From: Yamagishiella unicocca
Lineage: Eukaryota; Chlorophyta; Chlorophyceae; Chlamydomonadales; Volvocaceae
Direction: 5' to 3'
Assembly (NCBI GenBank): GCA_003116995.1
Contig: BDSL01000005.1
Location: forward strand, 682,001-746,000
DNA length: 64,000 nt
The notes under the pieces: model-generated
The model's input: the letters and a program-made list of their open reading frames with translations, nothing else
What the model was told of the DNA's origin: nothing
The model's database searches: none
In this document: in pieces, positions 11,117-24,400 of the stretch
Numbering within the stretch: the stretch's first letter is position 1
Layout of the letters: each line of letters starts with the position of its first letter
Made by a program: the position numbers and the translations under genes

Positions 11117-14100
11117 CTACCGCTGCTTGCCCGCCTTCTGTCGCTTCGCCCCACCCGACTTCCCATCCTTCCCGCCGGCCGCCGGCCCTCGCGCCCCCCT
11201 GTCACCACTCGCTAGTCGCGTCTCCGCCACCGCCGGCGGTTGCCCTCCCCCGCCTTGACCGCCGACCCCCTTCGCCTTGGCCTTGGCCTTAGCCGCCTTC
11301 GCCTTCTTCCCCTTTTCGCCCGCTTGCTCCTGCGCCGGCTGCTTTGCCTGCTCCAGCAGCCGCGGCCACAGCCTCAGCAACGTGCCCTGCTGCGCCTTGA
11401 TCACCCACGCCGCCAGCTCTCGCTGCAGCAGCGCCGGCTGGGACCCCCACGCGGCAGCCAGAGAGCGCTGGCTGTCCACCTTGGCTCGAGTCAGGGCACC
11501 CACCAGCTCCCCCACCCGCGCCACTCCGCGCAGCTCGGGCCGCAGCAGCATGACGGGGGAGGCGGCCAGCGCGGGCCGCAGCTCTGTGCGGTTGCGGGGG
11601 GGGGAGGAGGAGGGAAGGAAACGGAGGTCGGGAGAAGGGGGGGCATGACGAGTTCGCGCATGGCGAGTGGCGGTGGGTGGCGCTAGGAGGCGGGGGGGGG
11701 GAGCAAACCTCTGAAAGTGTGACACAGGGACACAGAGGGGAACCAGCCAAACCATTGCGCCGGGCGATGCAGCTGCACCGCTTAACATAATTAAATTATA
11801 TTAAATTATACGTATTACGGTAACATTATCTATTTAATTTTATTGGTATTTTTATTAACGCGCACGGCTTTCACGCCCCGTCCGAACACATGATGCATGG
11901 GAACACACACGAAATGAACACAAGAACACACACGAGGGTCCCCGCTGCCCGAGGCACGGTACCTGACATGGCCGGCAGCACCCTGCCCTCCAGCAGCGCC
12001 GCAGCGAACACCGCCGCCCGCTCCGTCGCGTCGGGATGCGCCGCCGCCACCGGCGGCAACGTCCAGCCGTGCATGCCGTACCGCGCCTCGCGCCAAGCCA
12101 CCACCGCATCCACGGGGGGGCCGCGGTATGCGGGCGGCGGGTCGGGCAGCGGGGCGGCCGCCAGTGTGCACAGGGGGGTGCCGCTCTCCGTGAGCCACTC
12201 GGCCTGCGGGTTTCGGAGCCGTGGTGTGTTGTGGTGCGGTGTGGTATGGTGTCAGGATGCGAGTTATCCGCGGGGAAGGGGGGAAGTGCGGTGTGAGGTG
12301 CGAGGCGGACAGGTAGGAAAGTGGCGTGATGGGCGGTGGGAGGGCCACGTGCAAGGCCGGTTTTGAACCTGGCTGACGATGTGGGCCTTGGGTTGTCGGC
12401 CGTGGATTCGCGGATAATCCTTTCACATCCCCCTTCTGCTCTCCGTTTCCTAAGTCATATAACCGAGTCTTCCCGCACCCGGCCCCCAACCCACCTCTAT
12501 CGACGTCAGCCCCGCCATGTACGGCCGCTTGTCTGTCCGCAGCAGCTGCATGTACACCAGCAGCTCGGGCGCGTCACGATGCAGTTTGGAGCGGGGGTGC
12601 AGGAAGACGTGCTCCTCAGCCAGGCAGGCGGGCTGGTAGCGAACAGCGTGGTGCTTGCGCCTGGGCGGCAGGGCGGGGCGAGGCAGGGAGGGTGCGAGGG
12701 CGGGTTTCAGGGTTTTAGGGTTTCAGGGTCAAGGAGAGGGCTCTCAACCTCCCCGGGCCGGGCCTCATTCAGTCACCGAGGCCCCCCAGCCTTCCCGCTC
12801 CCAGCCCCTCCTAGGTAGCTATGACCACTCCACTCCACTCCACTCCACTCCACCTGGAGCCTTGCGCCATACACCGTGCTCTGCCACTTACTATCCTCGC
12901 CACCTCCGGCCACTCCCCAGCTGCCGTACCCTGCCCGCCAGCTTCCCGCCCCCCCCCAGCCTGTCCGGTTGCTGCTGCCGCCCCCTCGGCCCCACCTGCT
13001 CTCCCCGAGTTGTGTCAGGTAGTCGGCGGACCGCACCCGCTTAGCCACCTGGTCCGCCCACCCGGCCGCCAGCGCCCGCCGCAGCACCGCCGCCACCCGC
13101 TCGGGCAGCAGTAGCCCAGCACCGCCCGCTCCCGCCGCCGCCGCCGCCGCCGCCCTCCCCGCCGGCGCCGGCGGCGCTCCAGGCAGGGCGATACCCGCCG
13201 CCAGCTCCTTCGCCGCCGCCGCCAGCTCCGCCGCAAGAACGCCACCGCCACCGTTGCTCTGCCCCGCCAGCGCTGCGCCCGCCTGCTGCATCGACAGCAC
13301 ACGCAGCAGCTGGCGGTGCAGGTCGGCCGCCTCTCGCAGGTTCCTGGCGTGAAGGAAGTGACGCGCCGCGAACTCCTCACTCTCGCCGCTCAGCTCGAAG
13401 GCCACGAGCGCCGCCAAGGCTGACAGAGCGTCCGAGTGGGAGTCGTGGAAGCGAGATTGCATGGAGGCGGCGTGCTGGCGGCGCCGTCGCGCCGCCTCGC
13501 GCGCGGCCGCCGCGGCGGCGGCGGACTCAGCGCTGCCGGGCCCCAGACCGGCGGCCCCTGCCGACTGACGCCGGCCGCTGCCTTCCTCACCCCCCTCCTC
13601 TTCCTCTTCCTCTTTCTCTTCCACCTCTTCCTCTTCCTCGTCCTCTTCCTCGTCGTCGCCTTCTTTGCCCTTCCTCCGCTGGGAATCCTTCCGCTCCTGC
13701 TGCTTCTTCCGCCTCTTGGCGCCGTCCGCACCCCCCTCCTCGCCGTCTGATGTCCCGCCGCCGCCGCCAGCGCCGCCGTCAGGCCCCTCGCCCGACTCCG
13801 GCGCCCCCACCGTGTCGATGTGGATGAACGGGCTCTCGATGCTGACCGCCGCCGCCAGCGCGACAGCGTACGGCAGAGCGCGACCGGCCCGCCGTACCAC
13901 CTGCTCCGGAACCGCGAGTGCGCCGCTGCTCCCTGCGGCAGCGTCGTCGTCGTCCGCATCGGCCGCCCCACCGAGCAACGACTTGTGCCATTTGAGCACC
14001 TGCAAAACGACGGGCGGCGGGTTTCACAGGCGCGTGTGGGTTACGGCATTTTCGCAACAGGTCATTTTTGCAACAGGCCATTTTAGCAACAAATCATATT

Positions 14101-17100
14101 AGCAACAGGTCAGGCATTTATGACAGGTCATAGCAGGCACGTGTTGGTGATCCACACACATTTTGGCCACAAGTAGCCGATACCGATACAACAAGAAGGG
14201 TTGTAGACAGGGGCACGCAGCGATACGCACTTCCAGCAGCATCCGGGCGTGGCGGGGGCTGATGGGGAACGCCGCCATGGCCCTCCCGATGTCCGTCAGC
14301 CGCCCGCTGCCTGGCTCCAGAGCACACAGCGCCTCCAGGCAGCGGTGCGCGGAGCGGAGCGACTCGGCGTCGGGCGGCGTGGGGAAGGGGAAGTTGTGCA
14401 CCTGCACGGCACGAACACGAGATTGTGCGACAACACGATGTGTATTGTACGACAACAAGATGTGTATTGTACGACAACACGATGTGTATTGTACGACAAC
14501 ACGATGTGTATTGTACGGCAAGCTCCCTTCAAAACTCCTCCTCCTCCGCGGCCGGAGGGCAGTGGGTGTGGTTGCATGTACACCGTAGATACACGCGTGT
14601 CTTATCTCTTTCGCCGGCGGGAGGCAGCGTCAAGAGGGCACCCCGACGGAGCAGCCGCGGCCGCCTACCTTGTCGACCCCCATGCTCTTCATCACCAGCA
14701 CCACGCCCTCCAAGCTCGTGTTGATGATCTCCGGCGGCGTGTGGTCGGGGAAGGTGTCGTTGAAGTGCGCCGAGCTGAACAGCCGGTACGCGTGGCCGGG
14801 GCAAGTGCGGCCCGCGCGGCCTGCCCGCTGAGAGGCGCTGGCCTTGCTCACCCACCGCACCTCATACCGGGACATCTGGCCGCCTGTGGCTTCTTCCAGA
14901 AGCTTCTGCTTGCTGCGGCCGGCGTCCACGACGTATCGAATGCCTGCGGCGTTCGCGTTTTAATTTACGGGCCGGTGGGTGAATGATGGACGCATGGACC
15001 GGTGAACGGACATAGGAAGGAAGAATTCGCACGGCTAGCTGGCGTTTGGGAAGGGCAGAGCGTGATACCGAGATAAGCTAAAACTGAGTCGCCACGAGGA
15101 GCCAAAATTGAGAGTTTGGGCGTGGTGCCGGGGGCGAGTTATACGGTGCGTACGATAGTATGTCGTACGAATGAGGTATTTAGTCATAGGTTGGAGGTCG
15201 AGGATGTTGTTGGTGGTGTGCGCGCGGGGGGGTATACCTGGGATTGTGAGTGACGTCTCAGCTACGTTTGTGGCCACGATGATAACACGGTGCCCGGGGG
15301 GGTGCGCGGAAAACACCTTGGCTTGGCGGGTCTGCGGCGGGGAGGGCGGCGGTGACGACCCACGGGACGCAGCGGGGCAGCAGCGATGAGGGGACGAGGA
15401 GGAGGCCTGGCTCCAGGGGGGGGGACCTCGCTCGTGCGGCAAGGTGTTGCTCGTGCGGTGCTCCGGAGCAAGTGCCGACAGGGCTGCATGAAGCGTCAGC
15501 TGCGAAGACCTCCACACTCGAAGGCCCCCACAACCCCACAACCAGCATATATACACGTGGGCAAGTGTACTAGTACAGTGCATCCTGCTTCAGGCACACC
15601 CCATGCGGCCCAATCGCCGCATACACATCAGCACGCGGACGCCCGCCCTCCCCATCACCTGCGGCAGCATGGCATACAGCGGCAGCACGTGCACGGGCGC
15701 CTGCCCTCCCTGGGCTTGAGCCGCTGCGGCGCCGCCGGCCGCCGCTCCAGCGCCAGCACCGCCGCCGGCCCCTGCGGGTACCATTTGAGGTTGTCGCCGT
15801 CATTAGAGCTTATAGGTCCATACGAGCCCATTGGGCTTCCCAATGCAACATGTGATGCCCTCTGGCGCCGCATTGCATCTCATCATATAACATATCACCG
15901 TTACCAGCCCAGTCGTAGCGGAGTGGCGAGGCCCCCTTCATAAACCCTTCACACCACCACCACCACCACCATCACCAGTGCCCCGGCGCAGCATCCGTCC
16001 CGCCCCACCCGCCCGCCCCGCCCCGCCCGCCTGCCCACCTGCCCCAGCGCCGCCCGGCCCCAGCGGCTTGCCGTACGTCTCCTCGAACCGCCTCTCCGCC
16101 TCCGCGATTTCCTCGGGAGTGAACTGGCCGCCGCCCATCACGTGAACCTCCTCCTCGTCCTCATCACCCTCCTCGTCCTCGCCATTCAGCTCCTGTCACC
16201 ACCACCGGTACAGCCCGAGGCGCAGAGACGCGGCGGAGTGAGGAAGCCGCAGGGCAGCCACGTGTGTGTCGTACGTACACGTACGACAGCCACACACACA
16301 CTTCCTCTCCTTCCCAGGTCAGTTTCCTCGCATTTGGCATGGGCTGGGATTCCTGTGCTGGGCACTCTGTCTGTTACTGGCATTGCACGCGATGTTGTTA
16401 CATATACCCCTGCTTTGCGCACTAGGATAGGTTACTAGATACTTAGGCTTAGTCGTTGTCGGAGCTTCGCGCCAAGCCTACGCCGCCGCAGCGCGGCGTC
16501 GGTTGTTAGGGTCGCTACTGGAGCTCAGCCGCCCGCCACCGTCCTTCTGGTTGCCGGAGCGCTGCGCGGACAGCGTCTACATAATCGGAATTCTGGCTGC
16601 TCGTGGACACACTCTGGGCTTCTTTCGGTAACTATTGACGCCTCGCCTTGCCTCCGGATTCCTTGGTCTCTTTGCGCTCCGTCTCCTTCGCGGCTCAGCT
16701 CAGCATTTATAAAACACACACACACAAAGACAGGACAGAGAGGCCGCTCCGAACCCCCCCTCCACCCGGCAGCCCGCCTCGACGCACCCCGTAATCGTCC
16801 ACCTCCTGCTGCCCGCCGAGCCGCCGCCGCTCCGCCGCGTCCCCGGCCACCTCCGCCAGGTCGCCGCCGCCGCCGTACTGCTCCGCCGCCGCCAGCGCGC
16901 CCTCCAGCTCGGCATCCTCATCGCCCTCATCGCCCTCGTCGCCCTCATCTCCCTCCGCCCCGGCGTCAGCACCAGTGCCCTGGCCGTCGCCGTCGCCGCC
17001 GCTGCCGCGGCCGCCCCGGGCTGCCCTGCGGTCCCTTGCCGCGTAGTGTGCTCTGAGCCGCCTGCACAGCTGCTCCACCTCCCGCTGACCAGTCAGGAAC

Positions 17101-20100
17101 ACCAAGATGCCGCCCGGGGGCAGCTCCGCGTGGATGCGGGCGACCTGGGGTTTCGGAGCGAGCGGTTCCGGAGCCGCGGTGTGGTTTTAGTGCACCGAGG
17201 GGGGTAATGGTACTATGGACTGGCTGCCGCCTGTCCCTAGCTCCCCGCATCCCGGCCCCTCCCCGCCCCTCCCGGCCCCTCCCCGCCCCTCCCGGCCCCT
17301 CCCGGCCCCTCCCGGCCCCTACCTTGCGGAAGGCTGCTGACACGTAATCGCCCAGCTCCGTACGGCGGCTGAAGTGGACCGTCACGGGGTACTGGCGGGC
17401 AGGGACCTGGGCGGTTGGGGCGGTTTGAGGTTGGGTGCAGTTGGGCGGGTTCGTGGAGTGACACTTCCCTACAGCAGCCAACAGCCAACAGCCAACAGCC
17501 AGGAACACGAGAAGGAGGAATCTACAAGTAGTACATACATTACCGGTATGCTGTAAAATATTTGGGGTGAGACGCCTGTTGGAAGCATGAATACACCGCC
17601 TCTCCTTCCCACGACGCTAAGCACCTACGTTTATGACAGGCGGCGGTGAGGTGAAGAGCCTCGTGTTCTCGGTGAAGTCCGAGGTGCGCAGAGTGGCGCT
17701 CATGATGATGAGCTTTAGCGGATACACGGGCGGACCCGTGGTTCGTTCGCCTCGGGCGATGGCCTCCTGCCGCTCGCGCCACAGCCGGCGCCGCAGTGGC
17801 ACGATGCGGGAGAGCATGCCTGCGGGGAGGGGGGCGAGAGTGGCGGGGAGAGGGTCGGTGGGACGCGACGTGGGTCATGACTCATGAGGTTTAGTGCGGG
17901 CTTGCCACGTCAGGCTGCTCAGGCGCACACGTAAGCGCGCCACGTCAGCAGGGCGCCTTTCTTTTCTTCCCAGTGCAAGCTGTGGACCTAGCCAGTTTGC
18001 ACTTCTACTCTCCCCCAATGACACCAGGTGACCCAAATTACGTCCCAGACGCGTCCCGGACAACACAGCCCGAACTCGAGCCCGAACCCCAGTTCGAGCC
18101 CCACCCAGCAGCAGGTCCGTGTTGAGGGCTCGCTCGTGCGCCTCGTCCACAATGATGGCGCTGTAGCCGGGCAGGATGAACTCCATTTGCAGCTCGCGCA
18201 GCAGGATGCCGTCCGTCATGAACTTGAGCGCCGTGGCAGCGCCCACAGCGCGGTCGTACCGCACCTGCGGCGGCACGTGCGTACGGCAGGGAGCGGTTGG
18301 CGGCGCAAGGGAGGCGGGGGGCTCCGCCCTCCCCCATCCGACACCGCCTCCCCGATGCTGCCCCCCAGCTCCGAAACCACGCCCCCTCCCTACCTGATAC
18401 CCCACCGCTTCCCCGATGCTGGCCCCCAGCTCCGAAACCACGCCCCCTCCCTACCTGATACCCAACCGCTTCCCCGATGCTGCACCCCAGCTCCGAAGCC
18501 ACCCGCTGCGCGGTGCTGACCGCCGCCACCCGGCGCGGCTGCGTGATGCCCACCGCCCCCGCCTTCTCGGGGAAGTCCTTGCAGCCGTAGCCGGCCTCCA
18601 GAAGGAACTGGGGCACCTGGGGAAGGCAAATGTGGCGTAGGGCGTAGGGTGTAGAGGTGGGGGGCCAAGCATGAGACCCCCCGGAGGAGGGACGGGGGCA
18701 GGCACCCAGGGTGCCGCGGAAGCCAAACCTTCCAACCCACCACCGCAAAACGAAACACATACACACACGGACCCCACACGCACACGGAAGACGCACCGGC
18801 ATCGGCGCATTCCTGGCAGCACAGCACCCCACCAGCGCGCCACCCCACCACCCCACCAGCGCACCTGCGTCGTCTTGCCGCAGCCCGTCTCCCCCGCCAG
18901 CACCACCACGTCGTGCGCCGCCACCGCCTCCATGATGTCCGCCTCCATGCCGCTGATGGGCAGCCCCAGCCGCGAAGCCGTCATGGCGGCGGGCCGAGAC
19001 ACGTGCACCACGCGGTGGGGGAACTGAGCCGCCTCCGCCGCGGCGGCGGCGGCCTGCCGCCGCACCGCCGCCAATTCGGGGTCACGCAGCTGCTCGTCCT
19101 GTACGACAGGTACGATACCGCCGAGCTCCTGAGCGCGGATGCGCTCGGCCTCGCGGCGCGCCGTCAGGAGGGCCTCCCGGCGGGAGGCCGCGGGGTCGGC
19201 GGCGGCGGCGGCGGCGGGCTGGGGCTGCAACCGCTGACGTTTGGCCGCTGGCCCCTCTGCGCTGCCGCCGCCGCCGGCGCCGTCCTGCTGCTCGCTGACG
19301 TCGACTTCGTCGCCGCTGTCACTGCCTCGAGGTACGGCTGCGGCGGCTGCGGCGGGTGGCGCTGCGGGCTCCTGTGGTGGGGCCAGGCCGGGTAGGGCCC
19401 AGCAGAAGTGGCGGTTTACCGGTATTGTGGTCAAGTCGTTGGGACGAGTATGGGGTCACAGGGTCACATCGCGCCAGCCGGAACCTGACAGCTTTACACA
19501 GCCATCCTAGCCCACCACCACAGCCGCCCACCGCCATCTGCCCCCAATACCCGTCTCCCACGCCCGCTTCCCCTCCCCCACACACCAAAAAACTAAAAAG
19601 AACCCTACACCCCCTTACCTCCTCCTCGCCCTCCTCCTCGCCCTCCTCCTCGCTCTCCTCTTCGCTCTCCTCCTCCTCCTCCTCGTCGCTCCCCGACCCG
19701 CCGTCGGCGCAGCCCCGCACTTGCCGCCTCCGCAGCAGCTCGGAGCTGCCCCCTGCCCCCGCCGGCGCCGCTATCCCCGCCCGCTCCATCTGCAGCTCCC
19801 GCCGCAGCCGCTGCTTCTTGGTCTCGCGGTGACCTCGCTGGTGCAGCGGTCGCATCATCGCCAGCGCGGCGTCGCTGGCGGCGTGCTCGTGTAGCTGAGC
19901 AAGCACCTGAGGAGGCGAGGGCGAGGGCGGGGAGGGGGCATGGGAGGGGGTGGGAGGGGTGAGGGGGGCCTGGTGTGGCTCGGCTGGAGTAGTTGGGTGC
20001 AGGGGCCGTGGTGATGGCGGCAGGGCACGTCGCAGCAGCAGCGGCCGACGCATCACAAGGGGGCATCCTCGCTGGCATCCTCGCGGCCCTGGCCGGTATC

Positions 20101-20630
20101 TTACGTGCGAGATGTTGTCGCGCCGCTCCTTCTTGAGCTGCACCTGCTTCAGTTTGCGCAGCTGGGACTTGCTCAGCTCCTGCGGTGGAGGTTGCGGCTG
20201 CTGGACGCCACCCTGTGAGGCAACCAAGACAGGGGGAAAGGTTTACGAGCGTCGAGGCCTTTGCGGCTTGAGTGGATGGCGGATGACGACCCCGGCTGTC
20301 GGATAGCGGCATACACACACCTGCTTGGGGCCCTTCGGTTTGGAGCCGGGAGCAACAATAAGCTGAGATGGGTCGATTCCTGAACTGTTGTGGAGAAACT
20401 GGAGGTAAGTTGGCAGTCGCGGCGGCCGGCCGACAGCATCGTCGCGCGAAGGCAGTCGACTCAGCCCCTGAGTAACTGTATGACTTCAAAGCTTACTCTT
20501 CATATTGCTTCTTGAGCTCATCGGACAGCAAGTCCAGACCACTCGCCTGCCCCGCGCCCGAGCCGCCAGCCTTGCTGCGAAGGCTCTGCACCTGCTTAAA
20601 CTTCTGCTGTCGCTTGCTCGTCTTCGTCAT
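11117..20630 (-). CDS. DHX37: DEAH-box RNA helicase DHX37/Dhr1, complete, 19 exons
   Basis: DHX37/Dhr1 is the nucleolar helicase that releases U3 snoRNA from the small-subunit processome during 40S maturation. Exons (high to low): 20630-20497, 20384-20321, 20212-20105, 19906-19619, 19371-18865, 18616-18455, 18264-18105, 17819-17629, 17406-17323, 17144-16788, 16192-16039, 15771-15659, 15331-15238, 14943-14669, 14401-14231, 13999-12996, 12660-12495, 12203-11963, 11583-11117. Every junction phase agrees; 1,579 residues. Walker A ([10 protein letters not shown]) is near residue 360, DEAH near 460, SAT near 515, [13 protein letters not shown] near 800 and QRAGRAGR near 840. [13 protein letters not shown] and [11 protein letters not shown] are hallmarks of DHX37 rather than other DEAH proteins. 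Winged-helix/ratchet and OB-type regions follow. Unusual parts are an acidic run in exon 4, Gly/Asp-rich insertions in exons 10-12 and a large acidic/Ala insertion in exon 16. The C-terminus is Lys-rich. Confidence 0.93.
12394..12416. repeat. copy of a dispersed sequence shared with a kinase intron
   Basis: TCGGCCGTGGATTCGCGGAT here, in the DHX37 intron 12204-12494, is the exact reverse complement of the core of the tandem repeat at 59785-59935 in the kinase gene. Confidence 0.8.
14045..14115. repeat. diverged short tandem repeat (GCAACAGGTCATTTT-like)
   Basis: Four imperfect copies of a unit beginning GCAACAGGTCATTTT, in the DHX37 intron 14232-13998, close to the 5' splice site in transcript sense. 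Confidence 0.75.
14425..14520. repeat. 22-bp tandem repeat (CGACAACACGATGTGTATTG...)
   Basis: At least four copies of a 22-bp unit, GACAACACGATGTGTATTGT plus AC, one with an AAGA variant. They lie in the DHX37 intron 14402-14668, a short distance from the acceptor of exon 15. Confidence 0.9.
17240..17320. repeat. C-rich short tandem repeat in DHX37 intron
   Basis: Repeats of CCCGGCCCCT and CCCCGCCCCT directly beside the 5' splice site of exon 9 (minus strand), in the intron 17145-17322. Confidence 0.85.
18335..18500 (-). repeat. about 59-bp tandem duplication repeating exon 6 end and donor
   Basis: On the minus strand, the 3' end of DHX37 exon 6 (coding [13 protein letters not shown]) and its donor CAG, GTAGGG recur twice in the following intron as close copies. 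The copy at 18395-18440 keeps both the coding-like segment and GTATCAGGTAGGG; the next is more diverged. The true exon end is taken as the first copy (18455), because it keeps the frame into exon 7. Confidence 0.85.
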
Positions 20631-21438
20631 ATTTGCAGTTGGGAATACCTTTGAACTAGCGCCTAAGTTGTTGTCATTCGTTCAGCGACATTTGACCGAG
20701 GGGAAAGTGCAGCGCGAGCATGGACGAATGTGCATAAGAAGTAACTGTCGCTGATACAGCCCATTTGCAAAAGTCTACTTGTACAGACATTGGAAGTTTG
20801 GCAGTTGTCCGTTGCCGCAGAGGGCCCATTCGTGCGGCAAGCCAGCGCGTCAAGGTCTCTTCGCTTCAGCAGCTCAACTTCAAGGTAAAGGCGTTTGTCA
20901 GGGTTACAGGCGGATGAATGATGGCTGTTCCAGGGCGGAGGTGGTCTCGCCCATCTACCCAGTGACCATGTGTGTAGAGGAGGCGCACACAAGGAGAACG
21001 CCTTGCCCATCGCATCATATAACCAAAACCTACCAGACGGGGCCACACAGGGCGTACATCTCCGGCTCTTTCGGTGTTCCCGATTTTGTGTGCGCAGGCG
21101 CGGCACAAACATCAATGTTTTGCATACTTATCGCGAGTTCCCGCGCAGTCCGCATATATCACAGCTTCGCTGATCCCACCATGAACACGCGCCTCATCGC
21201 TTCTTCATGGCAAGCAGAGAGACGCACCACACTGCACCACACTAGCCGCTCCTCCCCCCTCCTTGAGATGAACCCTCCTGCACCCACATCACCTCAACAT
21301 CCTCCTCCCTATGACCCTATCGACTCCATCACCGCACCGCACGGCTCGTCCTGTCGCTGACCCCCCTCCCTCCCTTGCTCGTCCTCGCTCGTCCTTGCTC
21401 GTCCCAGCTCGTGCTCGCTCGCTGCGCGTCCTGACTCC
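20631..21438. other. DHX37 upstream region and SET-gene 3' UTR
   Basis: Both flanking genes are on the minus strand. This stretch is therefore the 3' UTR of the SET gene followed by the upstream region of DHX37. A TGTAA signal (minus) is at 20904-20908. No exon recognised. Confidence 0.5.
20904..20908 (-). terminator. candidate poly(A) signal TGTAA for the SET gene
   Basis: TGTAA on the minus strand, 531 bases after the SET-gene stop and 274 bases before the DHX37 start. TGTAA is the usual poly(A) signal in Chlamydomonas-like algae. A 5-mer is common by chance, so position is the only support. Confidence 0.35.
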
Positions 21439-24400
21439 TCAGCGCGCGCCCAGCTGCGCCATCACCTCGGCCAACAGCCGCTTCTCCCCCACCCGCAGTA
21501 GAAGCGCGCAGCTCAAGGCGGCAGCTGACTCAGCGGCGCTGCACCCGCCCTCGCCCTCACCCTTCGTCTCGCTGCTGCTCGAACTGTTATGTTTCATGCA
21601 TCAGAGGCGGTTGGTCGGTTGGTCGGTTGGTCAGTTGGGCGGTTTAGTGGTTGGCAGGGCGCGGACGAGGACCCAGGGGCGGGCGAGGTCTGCCTGACGC
21701 GCGCGCTCGCACTGAGACAAGACGCGTGAGGACGGGGAAGGAACGCGCCACAAGGCGCCAGGGAACCCAGCCCTTCGCCACCGCCAACGGGTTTCCTCCC
21801 ATGCCTCCCCAAACTGACCACGGGTCTCCCTCGAACTCCCCAAACTGACCTCCGCAGCTCCTGCTCGTCCTGCTCCAGGGTGGTTGGGTAGGCGCCCAGG
21901 CGCTCCGAAACCACGCGCCGCAGCAGCGAGCGCATGGCGGCGGTCCACAGCTCCGGACTGTCCGTACTGCCGCCCGCGGCGGCGGCTTTAGCAGCAGCAG
22001 CGGCGGCGGCGGCGGCAGCCGCCGCTCCTTTCCCCTTTCGCGCCTTGTTGCTGGTTGCGGCACCTTCACCACCACCTGCTGCCGCGCCAGCGCCGTCCTT
22101 AGATTTGGAACCCGGTTCCGCCGCCTTCCCATTTGATTCGCCGCCCTCCGCTCCGGAACCAGCTCCCGGCCCCTGGATCTCGACGTCCTCAGGCAGGTCG
22201 TCTTCATCCTCATCATCAGATCCGGATCCAGAACCGGGATCCTTGTCATGTGAAACGGCGGCGGCGACGGCGGCGGCGGCGGCTTCAGCCACGGCGGCGG
22301 CGGCGCCCTTTGTGCGCTTCGCCGGCTGTGTGCCCGCGTCGTCGCCCTCACCAGCCCCAGCCCCGCTGCCCCCCACAGTACGCCGTCGCTTGGCCTCGCT
22401 GCCTCCGGCCTCTCCAGCATCACCCCCTCGCTTCCGGTCCTGCCGCTCTCGCTGCCAGGCCTCCCGCAGCGGCACCAGCGCGTCCTGCGGCCCGGCGGCG
22501 ACACCGACAGCGTTGAGAAGCAGGCCTACCATCCAATCCAAACAACTGACGCCGGCTCTGCGATAAGACCACATCCCATACCGGTAGTAAAGGCCTGTCG
22601 CATAAGTCAGTGCACTAAGTAGACCCCGCACACGCACGCACGCATGCGTGTCGTACACGTCTACGTGTCGTACATGTCGTACATGTCGTGCATGTCGGTA
22701 TGTGTCGTACATGTCGTACGTGTCGTGTCACCTCACCTCGATCGACCGCCACCCCGCCAGCTGCTGCTCGTCCGCCGCCAGCACCCTCAGCGCCACGTAC
22801 AGCGGCGCGCTGACGTGGCGTGGCGGCAGCAGCATGAAGGGCTCCTCGTCCTCCGCCAGCAGCTCGCTGCGAGAGGGGGGAGAGGGAGGGAACCGCGTGA
22901 AGGCGACGTAGGAGCGGGGAGGGGTTACGGAAACAAAACGGTTACGGAGCGGGGAGGGGGAGGGAAGAAAGGAGAAAGGGGGAAAGGGAAGTTAAGAGGA
23001 AACTCGCCAAGTCGGCACTTTAAGGATATGGTATAAGTAGTAAACGTTTGGTGCATTCGCTGAGGATTGCATGCAGGAGAACTCTGGGAGTGAGGGAGGA
23101 GTGAGGGGGGCAGACACCGGCCAACCGTGTAAGCAGGGAACCGAGCCCCGGAGGGAGGAGGAGGAGGCTACGGAAGCAAGTGTGGCAGGGGGAGGTTTCG
23201 AGGAAGACCCGTGGCAGGGGGAGGTTCGAGGGAGGGGCAGGGGGAGGTTTCGAGGAAGACCCGTGGCAGGGGGAGGGAGGGGGCGCAAGCCGGGGAGCTG
23301 CGGGAGAAAGCGGCGTTGGGTTGTACCGGCGGCCGGGGCACCTGCCTGGATTTCTCCAGGAAGCGGCAGCGCTTCCGTGCCGCCTTGGCGCCCACCTCCG
23401 CCTCGGCCGCCGCGACGACCGCGGGCTTGGACAGCGACAGCTGCGGGGCGGGGGGGTTCGTGGAGGCGGAGGGGAGGGCGGGGGAGTCCGTGGAGGCGGA
23501 GGGGGAGGGCGGGGGGGTTCGTGGAGGCGGAGGGGAGGGCGGGGGGGTTCGTGGAGGCGGAGGGGAGGGCGGGGGAGTTCGTGGAGGCGGAGGGGGAGGG
23601 CGGGGGAGTTCGTGGAGGCGGAGGGGGAGGGCGGGGGAGTTCGTGGAGGCGGAGGGGAGGGCGGGGGGAGCTTAGGGCTCTAGAAGCCGGGCGGGGAGCC
23701 GGGCGGCTGCGGGAGGGAGGTCGTGCACGTACGGCACAGGGGGGCCCTATGTTCGCCCCTTGAAGCTCAGCGAGGGGCACGCCCAACCCACCACAGGCGA
23801 AACACACGCACGCGCGCTCGTACCTCGTCGAAGGCGTTGTACGGCAGCGCGAAGCCGTACTTGGTTACCAGCTCCGCGTTTCCGTGCTCGCCGTACGTGT
23901 TGAACACCTCCGCCCCCAGCTCCAGCGGCTGTGCAGCTACGATATCCAGCAGCTCGCAGTCTGGGGGTTAAGGGCGGGCGGTGCCCGTGGGGTGGTGTAG
24001 ACAGAAAGCGCTTGTGGGTTGGAGGGGCGATGGCGTAGAAACGCTTGGGTGCCCAGCCGACGGCGGCCATCGAACGCTCCAGGAGGGCAACCGCGAGCAG
24101 GTGGTCTTCCTCCCCCCCGGCCCGGCCCTGCCCGGCCCCGCCCGGCCACCTCCCGTGTTCCCTCGCCAGCAACGTCATCTCCTCCTCCTGCGGCCTCCCG
24201 GGTAACGCTCTACTACTCCACGGTGGATGGCAGGTTGAGGCGCCGAGGCTGGGCGCCAGGGAGGGCCGTGCGTGTTTCGATGCCACCCACCTCCTCTCTC
24301 CACCTCTCTCGACCTCCCCTTAACCGCTATCCACCTCCTTCTCTCCACCTCTCTCCACTCCCCTCAACCGCCACCCACCTCCTCTCTCCACCCCCCTCAA

